NCBI GenBank assembly: GCA_000310025.1
Contig: FN648648.1
Location: 40,929-65,276 of the forward strand
Length of the DNA: 24,348 nucleotides
Origin: Ectocarpus siliculosus
Taxonomy: Eukaryota; Sar; Phaeophyceae; Ectocarpales; Ectocarpaceae
Reading direction: 5' to 3'
The notes under the pieces: generated by a model
What the model was told of the DNA's origin: nothing
Seen by the model: only the letters and a program-made list of their open reading frames with translations
Database searches by the model: none
Position numbers and translations under genes: made by a program
In this document: positions 1 through 8,592 of the stretch, one piece after another
How the letters are laid out: every line of letters starts with the position of its first letter
Numbering within the stretch: position 1 is the stretch's first letter

Positions 1-19
1 GGGGGGGGGGGGGGGGGGG
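1..19. repeat. Terminal poly-G run
   Basis: Nineteen consecutive G at the window edge, matching a second poly-G block at the other end. This looks like low-quality sequence at a contig or gap boundary rather than biology. Confidence 0.75.
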
Positions 20-406
20 AGCGTGTCCACCGGCTCGGCGGGCAGTCGCAGCAGCAAAGAGATTCAGAGTTGGTTTGGCGGCATCCACAAGGTGTTGAGC
101 CCAGCATGCCTGCGACTCTTGATCGTAGATCTCGTAGATGCCATCCCCAGACTAGAATAAGTTTCCTGTGTGCTGTGTGGACTACTGCTGTCAACACAAA
201 CAAGAAAAGTATCTTTGAGGCAGCCAGGCAGGCATCCGATAGCGAACGACCCGAGCATACATTCGAGCCATGCCTCTCCACACGCAAGCCTCCGCAGACG
301 GCAAAGTGACGAGAGCCATACACGGACAAGGAGGCGGCCTCAAAGAACCCCTCGCCGAACAATCAGAAGAACAGCTAGCACGTGTTCCCACACACCCAAA
401 TCGCAC
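20..406. other. LIS1 intron (no exon recognised)
   Basis: This follows the GT donor of the WD3 exon (GAG|GTGCGA at 407/406). No WD4-like sequence was seen on the minus strand, so the next LIS1 exon should be to the left of the window. The overlapping open frames here match nothing. Confidence 0.6.
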
Positions 407-3400
407 CTCCCACAACTTGATGGTCTGGTCTCGGGAACACGAGACCAAAGTGTCCCCCGCCGGTGGCACCCAGGCCACGCAGGACACGTTGTGGTCGTGC
501 CCTCTCAAGGTCTTGAGGCACTCCGCCCCGCCCGCCCCACCCTCCGAGAAATTCCAGATCTTTTCCAGGAGCAGCGAACACCATTCCCCCCCAAGCCAGG
601 CGCCGAGCGAGCCGTGCGTTGGCATGCGATGCCACACCGTGCCAGAAGCCGCGCCACGGGCATCGAGTCCGGTTTGGCGACGGCAGATATTGAAGACCGA
701 GCGTGTACAGCAGCACCAGCGGAAGGCCAGGTGCCGCGGGCATGTAAAATAGACATGAATCAAAATCGATTTCATCATGATGGACGAAGACAAGGCGACA
801 GCAGAGGACAGAGCGGCGGAAAGCAAACAAGAAAACAAAAGGAAGCAATAGGGAACGAAAACAATAAGAATCTGTTTTTTTTTAAAGAGGGAGGAATTAA
901 CATGCTCGCCCCAAAGGCTCTTGAGGTACATGGCCGAGAACACAAGCATCCTTGTGGAAGAAAAATGGTACCGACCAAGCACTACAACACCACCCATTTT
1001 TAGTAAACCATCCAACAGCAGTGTTTTCAAGGCTTCTTTGCCCACAAACTGAGCTTGAACAGGAGCCGTAGCGGCTGACTAATGATCAATGACTCGCTCA
1101 AACACAACTGATGGCCGTGTCGGTTGGTGCCTGTACAAGGGCAATGATCCACATATTTTAAGAGAAGAGATGGTGGTGATGTTTCATAGTTCGCGCTGAC
1201 AATGGGGTTCGTTGTAAACCCAATCAACAGTCAAGCAAGGTTGTTGTCGTTGTTAACTTCACTTCAACAAAAAACGTTCCGGTCTATGCTGAGTACCTTC
1301 GAAATACATCAGTACCGGTCTAGCTGACACGGACGCCTTCCGTGGCCTCACAGGCCACCTAGTCAAAGAGGGTAGTCACCAACCTGAGACGAAAGCCTCA
1401 CCCCCCTAGTCCAACTACCAACAGCGCTTTTCTTACCTTGATGGTTGTGTCGGCCGCGCAAGATGCGAGGCGCTGTCCATCCGGGCTGAAGGCCACCGAT
1501 TGCACCACGTTCGTGTGCCCCTTCAGGGTCCGCTCACACTCACCCGTCTCGTAGTCCCACACCTACGGTTACGGTAACGTCGTCAAGTACAGCATCACCC
1601 CCGCACGCGAGCCATAGCACAGATTAGACAGCTGCCTCCTCACAGCTGCTGTAACAAAACCTATGTAGCACGAATAGCGTTACGTGAGACAACGGCGTTT
1701 CTCACACCTTTCGAGCAACACCATTGCACGGAAAAGGGCACAAGGTTGGAAGACTACCATTGCTCTACTCTTGCAGTCAACGCGATGAGGCTGTGACGCG
1801 GTGTGTCCGTCCCGCGAGCGTCCGGGGCCAACAAGGAGGAGCACTCCACCCCCCTCCAAAAAATGCGCTCAGCGGCGAGAAAAAAACGCAAACGGTGGAA
1901 GTACTTCACAAAGGGCACAGACAGCACTGCGGTAGAATACTCGCCTTCATGAATCATAACAGCTCTTCAGTAGTCATCGCAGGAGCGACGCGTGAGAACA
2001 AGGGACAACAACGACAGCTGATGATGACAGCACCAGCAACGACGGTCAACCATGACAACATCGAAGACGATGATGACGATGATGACCAAGCACGAATGTA
2101 CGAACACAAAACACGCCTACCACCTCGAACGAAGGGAGCAACTATAGCCGCGCTTGGACCGCCTCTGGAACATGTCGAAAGCCAAAAAACCTATGCAGCC
2201 CTCGCTCTACCCTACCCCACCTTACCGTACCACACCATACCATACCGTACCGTACCACCACACCACACCATGCCGTGCAGTACCATACCAGACCCAGCTA
2301 CACCATACCACACCATACCTTGACGGTGGCATCCTCGCTGGAGGAAGCGACGACGCTGTAGAGCGGATGCAGAGCCACGCACGTGACCGGGTTCCGGTGT
2401 CCAGTGAGCACGCCCTTCGCCGGCGCCCTCGGCAACACGCGATCGCTCCCGCCAGCGCCCTTTTCTCTCCCTGGTCTGACCCCGCTCTTGAGGTCTTGTT
2501 GCGCCTGGTCCAATCGCGCCTCGAGGTCCATAACCTTAGTATGGTAGTATTATAGTGCAGAGGAGAGAGGCAGGCGGAGAGCAACAGCGGCGGGCATGTG
2601 GGACCCAGCGTCTTCTCGGCTTCTGGAAACACATGGGCGTGATGCGTTAAATCACCATGTTCGTATTTCCGGAACGCTTATCTACAGCCAAGTCGAATGC
2701 ACCCCAGATGTAAGCACACAGCGACCGATGGGAATACAACCAGGGATAGCAGAGCAGCTACGATATCTGCAGGTACAGCAGAGCGGGAGAGGACCGCCAA
2801 CACCCAGCACCGAAGTCGGTGGAGAAAGTTCAGCATTCAGGAAGATCAAGGACAACAAGGACAACAAGGACAACAACAGCAACAACAACAAACAAGAGGG
2901 CACGATACTGCTGCGCAAGATCTCAACGCCAACGACGACCCCGATCTCTTAGCTATAGGGTGCCGCTACGTTTGTAGCTGGTTCTTCCCGCGGTTCTCCG
3001 CCTTGACACGTCGATCTACATCCACGCGGGGCAGCAGACGTCCGCACTCCGCTCCAAGGAAGATAACTGGCAAGACACCGTTGCACTCGCTCTTGAAACG
3101 CAACTTGTCTCTCTGTTTCATTTTGATCGCGTTCTGTGGTGGCACCAGAAATAACGAGCAATTCTTCCAACCCACTTCCCCTGCTGTTGTACTCCGTCGG
3201 ATTCTGCCTGCCTGTATCAACACCGTGTCTCGCTTCGTTGCGCTGGCAATAAAGAACAGCAAACACGCTTTCACCTGTGCTAGGGTTATCGCAAAGAAAA
3301 CACCAACAGCAAATGCACACCAAGTACATCACAAAACTCACAGCAGGCGAGGTGGTTTCTAGGAAACAGCAGTGTACTTGATCAGCCGTGCAAGGCCAGA

Positions 3401-3589
3401 AAAAGCTAAGCCCCGCAACTCCTCACCTTTCTCTGGAGGCGAACGACAGACGTCCATTTCTTCTCCAGCAAGCCACGGAAACTCTCGTTGCCCGTTGCGT
3501 CCTCCAGACCCGTCGCCACCGCAAACGCAGCCGCTGCATCGGCAAAGTCCTCCCCCTGCCCCTTCATGTACTCGAGCATCCCCACGTGC
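407..3589 (-). CDS. LIS1: LIS1 / PAFAH1B1-type dynein regulator, partial (4 exons seen)
   Basis: Exons, in transcript order, are 3589-3427, 2534-2319, 1562-1437 and 559-407. All three internal introns are GT-AG and phase 0. The first exon gives the second half of a LisH motif ([15 protein letters not shown]) and the family signature [15 protein letters not shown]. The second gives the coiled coil ([15 protein letters not shown]) and WD repeat 1 ([24 protein letters not shown]). The third gives [16 protein letters not shown] to ADTTIK (WD2). The fourth gives [13 protein letters not shown] to [11 protein letters not shown] (WD3). These match LIS1 block by block. LIS1 is a cytoplasmic dimer that binds the dynein motor with NudE/NudEL and acts in nuclear positioning and microtubule transport; this is family knowledge. 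The first coding exon (start Met and first half of LisH) was not found, and repeats WD4-WD7 lie beyond the left edge. The 3589 boundary is less certain than the others, because its acceptor AG follows a weak tract. Confidence 0.93.
2206..2319. repeat. Degenerate CCATA/CCGTA tandem repeat at a splice donor
   Basis: About 110 bp of imperfect ACCATACC/ACCGTACC pentamer-type units. On the gene strand the repeat reads as GGTATGG units and begins right at the LIS1 donor GTATGG after 2319, so the donor itself belongs to the repeat. Confidence 0.85.
2838..2896. repeat. GACAACAAG minisatellite in a LIS1 intron
   Basis: Three tandem nine-base units (GACAACAAG) grade into CAACAACAA and AGCAACAAC units. 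It lies inside the intron 2535-3426 on the non-coding strand of LIS1. The long plus-strand open frames through it are by-products of the repeat. Confidence 0.8.
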
Positions 3590-3616
3590 CTTTTCGGCGT
3601 TCGATAGTAGAGTGAT

Positions 3617-3675
3617 TTGGCGGGGGGCGGGGGGGGGGTATGGGGGGTCAGGGAATGTTGAAGGGGGGGGAGGGA
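3617..3675. repeat. G-rich tracts, possible quadruplex
   Basis: Runs of 6, 10, 6 and 8 G are interrupted by short spacers on the plus strand. They lie just upstream of the LIS1 acceptor at 3589, so the LIS1 pre-mRNA would be C-rich here. Confidence 0.7.
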
Positions 3676-4082
3676 GTTGCATATTTTCCTGCAAGCAGAG
3701 GTTGTTGTCGTCGCCCCCCCTTCCCCCTGTTGCTCTTGGTGAGCCGGAGCATTCCCAGGGTAGCGCGTGGTCGGTCGATTGGTGAATCGATTGAGGGTTG
3801 TCGAATGGTACAATTCATTTAAGTCGAAACGCGATCCAATCTATCCCTTTCGCGTGGCCCCTGCCGAGGTCCCACATACGCATAGTAGGAGACTTCTTTG
3901 ACAAACCAAAAATGGAGCTACGGGATGAAATGCGTACGGGATGAAAACTGCTGTGGGAGCTGGAAAAAACGAAAAAACATGGTACATCGAGCGAACAAAA
4001 CCCACGGGTCAGGATTCATTTTGTGCAGAAGGCTGATGTCGGGAGACCCCTCCGACGGTATACGGAGGCGTTTTATAGTTAT

Positions 4083-4279
4083 GAGGTCCATGTCGCGGCT
4101 GTCGCCGCATTGCACGAGGATGGCATGCTGGACAAATGGAGTAGAATCCTCCTGGCCCGCCACGGCGGACACGAAGGCCGTCGCTCATGCGTACCGCCGT
4201 CGCGGGCCAGGACGACTCTACTCCACTCATCCACGATGTCATCCTCGTACAGCGCGGTGACAGCCGGGTCACGGACCTC
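4083..4279. repeat. Imperfect inverted repeat, two 86-bp arms, 25-bp spacer
   Basis: The left arm is 4083-4168 and the right arm 4194-4279 (inverted); the spacer is 4169-4193. By hand alignment 70 of 86 positions match, with no gaps: 10 transitions and 6 transversions. Read outward (left arm on minus, right arm on plus), both arms stay open and encode similar peptides: AVAGQEDSTPFVQHAILVQ and AVAGQDDSTPLIHDVILVQ. No known family was recognised. It has no transposon termini that I could see. Confidence 0.85.
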
Positions 4280-6254
4280 AAGCGCGTGGGATCGTTCCCA
4301 CGGCCGAGGAAAGGAAAAGTACACAGCAGCACTTACAAACAGGGAGGACGTACAACAACTTCGATGAGTCACTCCGGGTAAGTGGCTGTACCCTTTGATT
4401 CCGTGGGATTGCTGCAATATAAAAAAAAATGGCTCTTCAGGAGTTATGATTCTTCTCCACCTTCCGTTCTGCGGTGCGAGAAGGGGGTTCAGCCGTTCCT
4501 TTCTTTCATCGGACCGTCAAGTCGAATTTGTTGCACACAGCGCCGTGGTAGCCAGTTCCTCCGTCAAAGCAGGTGACACTATGTGACATGCTATCCTAGT
4601 CGACGATCATGCGCATTGACTCAACCGAGAGCACAGAGTTGTTCGAGTACGGCTGGCGCGCTCCAGTCCTGCCCCCTGCCCCTATCTGGGCATTGAGTCT
4701 ATGCGCCTATTTAGAACGTACGAAGCATGTTCTTAAATCCTGTCTTGAAAGATGTTGCAAAGCACGGGCTCTTTGCACCTTTGCATCTAGGAGGCGAGCT
4801 CACGACTTCGGTTGCTACAAGCAAGGAACAGCAGCAACAGTCGATTCCCACATGCATGCCCGTTTGGACCCCTATGCCCTCCTGTTGGTATATATATCTA
4901 GAGAAGGTTTTTGCTACTGTTTCCTCTGTCGGCTGGACCACATGAAACATGACACATGACACGTGTATCACACCCTGTCCGGCTCTTCGCCAATCGACCA
5001 GCTATACTACGCATACAACAGCCCATCTGCAAAGTGGTGCGCACCATGCATACAATACGATGGTATCAACTCTTCAACCTGTTGGTAAGGGGCGAGAGAG
5101 ATTGAAAACTGATTACATCGGGATGGGATTTACGTACAAAGTGAAGTGGGATTCACACATGTTACGTCGCTCAAGAACACGTGACACATGCCACACACAT
5201 CAGACTACAACCTCTTGACGAGAATCTTAAATGATGTGTGTTCTTGCATAGACTCTCCTACAACATTGAAACACTTGCATACAGGTAGACTGCTGTTGTA
5301 TGACAGTCTTCTACTACTGCTGTTGTACGCATGTGAACGTTTAATCCAGTCTAATCCTTAGCCAGAAGGTCCAGGCTACTCCACCTGCTCTGTCCATCGT
5401 ATACCACGCGGGAAGAGCACTTGTCGTCGAAAATATGATCAAGGCAGGACGGAGCAGCCTTAATTGCAATCAATCCTGTTCGTGAGAGGCATTGTAGATG
5501 CGTGTGCAACTAAACACGTTTTCACTTTTATTTCGTGCGAGACAGACGGAGTTTCGAGGAATAATTCTCAAATTTCTCCCCTTGTCTGCACCGGCTGCAC
5601 TGACATCTGGAGAAAGGAGAGACAACAAAGAACAAAAGCAGCCGTTTCGGCGTAGTTCATCTGCATGTCTGTGCACCATGGCCAGCCTCTTTCTCTGCTT
5701 GCATACTTTATGTATACTGCAGTGCCCCAACCACACATGGATCGTTGTTTAAGTACGCAATATCGGCCACAGGCGTGTGGCAACTCTCCCGAAAGCACAC
5801 CCTGTGATGCAAAGCACGTTTGTTTCGCACGTCTGTTTGAGCGAGACAGCAAGGTGCAGTGTGTGTCTGTAACTCTTTGTGGTGTGCTCTTCGGTGGCAA
5901 TTCCAAGCCACGACGCAACGCTCACATATCATGCCGTTGCTTCTGGGTAAGCACCATCCTTCCACAGCACCCAAGCCTTCCACCAGGCACGCTGTCTCTC
6001 TCCCTGTCTCTTGGTAGTTGACGGTGTTCAACAAAGCAGTTCGCTGGTTCGCACTCGCTCGTAGGGGCACGCAGCTCGCCATGGAATAGACGACCTACCT
6101 ATCACGGTATTTCGGCATGCTGTTCGCGGATCCCCTAGCTCTCGCTCTGTGGGTTGCTGTGTCTCGATCTGCTTATCCCTTCCTCTTCTCTTCTCCCCTC
6201 CCCTCTGTGTCCTTCCCGCCGCCCCCCAAATACCCTGTGTTGTGTGTGCGAAGT

Positions 6255-8346
6255 ATGGAAGGCGCTGTGGTGGGTAGGCTGACGCCTTTCATGCTCTTCT
6301 ACACGGAGCACCGAGACGCCGTCAAGGCGCGGATCAACACACACAGCAGCAGCAGCAGCAGCAGGGAAACATCACCCCTCTCCCAGGATATCAGTCGAGA
6401 GATTTGTCGCCTGTGGCAGCTTCTCACTCCGCAGCAGACGAAGGAGTATTGCCTGCTCTCTAACCTCTACGCGGAGAGCCTGGCGAAGTTTGGAAGCAGA
6501 AGATCTTCGGGTGGCAACGCCAGCGCCAGCGGCAGACAACCCAAAAATGCCAACAGCAGCAGCAGCAGCAGCAGCAGCAGGTCGAGGCGGAAGAAAGAAG
6601 CTCGTCTGGCGGGATTGCCCAAGCCTGCCGTGAGCTCGTTCATGTGGTTCTCTCGACACCATCGCGCGATCCTCAGGACTAAGAACCGCGAGATGAGCTT
6701 CAGCGATATCGGGAAGGCAGTGGGGGTGCTGTGGAAGTCGGCAACGGATGAACAAAAGCGACCTTTTGACGACCTTTCCGCCGAGGTGTGTGTAACATGT
6801 AACGGCTTCGGGCCGTGCTACCTACCGCTCATATTGTAGCAGCAAGAACGCTTCCAACCGCGGTAATAGAGTAGCACGCAGCAGACAAAGGCACGCAGAG
6901 CATAACGGTGACAACCTTCAAGCCCCAGCAGAAATCGTTTGGGCCTAGGCTACTGCTGCTGCTGCTGCAATCGGCGTGTAACCTACTAAATTAAATAGGA
7001 ATTTGGGTGAGAACAAGAACGTGAATGACATCTCTCATCGCAAGGAACCAAACCGACTCGGAACTACATCTAGCGTTGACCGACAGCACTACACCGTCAA
7101 GTGCATGCCATGCCGACAGCAGTACACTGATCTCTCGTTCAAAGCGGGTGTACCCCGCTTGACAGGGCTCGGTATTGTCGGAGATGGAACCAAGTTATAT
7201 AGACGGATGTTTTGGGTGGTAAGGGCGTGGCCGGCTTTTAGGGTTCCGTCGGAAAGACTCGGTCGACAATCGAGGAGGGGAGAGAGGGCGGGAAGTCTGT
7301 CGCTTTCTCCTTGCCCTGCTCAATAGGATAATCGACCTCGCCATATGTACGACGGGGCAAGTCGAGGCGGGGTAGCTGGTGTGCTTTTGGCTGCCCGCAT
7401 TTGAAACAGCACAAATGTTCATCTCGGAGAGGCTTTCGTGGTTTCATCTCTGGGTTGTATCACGACTGCTGTGAATCTGCAAACCTCTAAACAGGCAAGG
7501 TGGATCCAAATAAATAGAGGGGTGGGATGCGGTAGTTATTTCTTTCTCCCTTGTTTCTTGTTTCGTGGTATACTTGCCAAACGCTCACGTGTACCGTGCT
7601 CCCTCCCCTTCTTACGAATGTGTCGCTGCTGCTACGGCCACGGCGGTGTGTGTGTGTATGTGTGTTTTCATTCACAGGACAAAGCACGATACGCGCGCGA
7701 GCTTGCCGAGTACAAGGCATGGCTGCTCCTCAAGCAAGACTCGACAGAAAACAAGGGGGAGGTGCCGACGCAGGCTGACAAGGCAGCAGCAGCAACAACG
7801 GCAGCAGCGCCGACATCAAGGCACGCCTCTGTTGCCCCGCCCGCCCCAGCAATAGCAGCAGCAGCAGCAGCAGCAACAACAACAACAACAACAACAACAC
7901 CGGCAGCTGAGTTGTCAGTGCCTTCCACAATCACGACTGCGGCAACACCCGTCGCTCCAGCCCCTACACCGGCGCCGCCAATGACTGAAGCCAATGTCGC
8001 GACTAGCGAGCGTGGCACGGCTACTACCCCGGTCGCGCCTGGCGCCGCCCTTCCGGCCCTCCCGCCTCCGCCCCTCCCGCCGGCGTCGCTCCCCACTTCC
8101 TTTCCCGAGCACCCGTCGCATGACGGCGGCATGGGGGTGGCGATGATGCACCAGCAGGCTAAGCGACAGAGGCGAGGGGAGAGTGGTGCTGGTGGTGGTG
8201 ACTGTAGCATTCCCGGCGCGGGTGCAGTGCCTGGTGTGATGGCCGGTGTTGCCGCTGGGGCAGCGGTCGAGGGTATTGTTGCCATGACGCCGATGGATCA
8301 GGAGTCGCTGGCGGCGAGAAGCAGGAGCCACGTCCCTCACCTCATA

Positions 8347-8379
<33 letters not shown>

Positions 8380-8467
8380 TATCAGCAAACGCAACACAGC
8401 ATCATGCAACACCAACGAGGCCAACAACAACATCAGCATCAGCACCATCAGTACCAGCAGCAGCAGC

Positions 8468-8507
<40 letters not shown>

Positions 8508-8592
8508 TCAGCACCAGCACCAGCTATGCGATACCACGAGAGTGGAGGGACCCATGGTGGTTTCTCAGCCTTCTCTTCATTACAGTGTTTGA
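6255..8592 (+). CDS. Two-HMG-box DNA-binding protein with Gln/His-rich tail
   Basis: Two exons, 6255-6785 and 7678-8592, are joined by an 892-bp phase-0 GT-AG intron. The product is 481 residues ending at TGA 8590-8592. Residues about 7-77 form a divergent HMG box (LTPFMLFYTEHRDAVKARI, then ISREICRLWQLLTPQQTKEY) with a serine insert. Residues about 109-117 are a basic stretch (RSRRKKEAR), a likely nuclear signal. Residues about 121-192 form a canonical HMG box (LPKPAVSSFMWFSRHHRAIL, then KAVGVLWKSATDEQKRPFDD). The intron splits box 2 exactly before its last helix (DKARYARELAEYKAW), which proves the splice. The remaining ~290 residues are low-complexity Ala/Thr/Pro followed by Gln/His tracts, as in transcription activators. 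HMG boxes bend DNA; the target is unknown. An in-frame ATG at 6117 would add 46 residues encoded by a pyrimidine-rich tract that looks like UTR or an intron end, so 6255 was preferred. Confidence 0.88.
6345..6580 (+). repeat. Two AGC tracts in the HMG gene (poly-Ser)
   Basis: Tracts at 6345-6362 and 6554-6580 encode six and eight or nine serines. The first interrupts HMG box 1 and the second lies in the linker before box 2. Confidence 0.9.
6786..7677 (+). other. Intron of the HMG gene
   Basis: Donor GAG|GTGTGT and acceptor TTCACAG|GAC. Splicing joins SAE to DKARYA and completes the second HMG box. It contains a short CTG repeat near 6951-6967 and a TG-rich stretch before the acceptor; nothing else was seen. 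Confidence 0.9.
7855..7899 (+). repeat. GCA/ACA repeat (poly-Ala then poly-Thr)
   Basis: A pure GCA block followed directly by a pure ACA block, translated as an Ala run then a Thr run in the second exon of the HMG gene. Confidence 0.9.
8347..8520 (+). repeat. CAG/CAA repeats (poly-Gln, Gln-His)
   Basis: A CAG-rich block at 8347-8379 and a CAG-then-CAA block at 8455-8506 flank CAGCAT/CACCAG units. They encode the Gln/His-rich C-terminus of the HMG protein. Confidence 0.92.

Larger units (their letters stand above)
3590..6254. other. Region between LIS1 and the HMG gene; no firm gene
   Basis: It should contain the first exon of LIS1 (minus), its promoter and the 5' UTR/promoter of the HMG gene (plus), but none of these can be fixed. 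It holds G-rich tracts at 3617-3675, the inverted repeat at 4083-4279, a TATATATA tract near 4889 and two CACGTG sites near 4962 and 5179. Open frames up to about 120 codons occur but show no domain, and none has an obvious splice partner. Confidence 0.6.

Noticed and set aside
170-1045. Large overlapping open frames on both strands (277 and 284 codons)
   Set aside because: Only 407-559 of the minus frame is a recognisable exon (WD3); the rest is intron with no domain.
1724-2323. 199-codon plus frame ending in Tyr/Pro/Thr-rich repeats
   Set aside because: Its tail is a translation of the CCATA-type intron repeat, and it is antisense to LIS1.
6117-6254. Upstream in-frame start of the HMG gene adding a hydrophobic N-terminus that resembles a signal peptide
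   Set aside because: The segment is pyrimidine-rich like a leader or intron end, and a secretory signal does not fit an HMG-box protein.
7668-8520. Long minus-strand open frames over the second HMG exon (205 and 201 codons)
   Set aside because: They are antisense shadows of CAG/CAA and GCA repeats (Leu, Val and Ala runs); the plus frame completes an HMG box.
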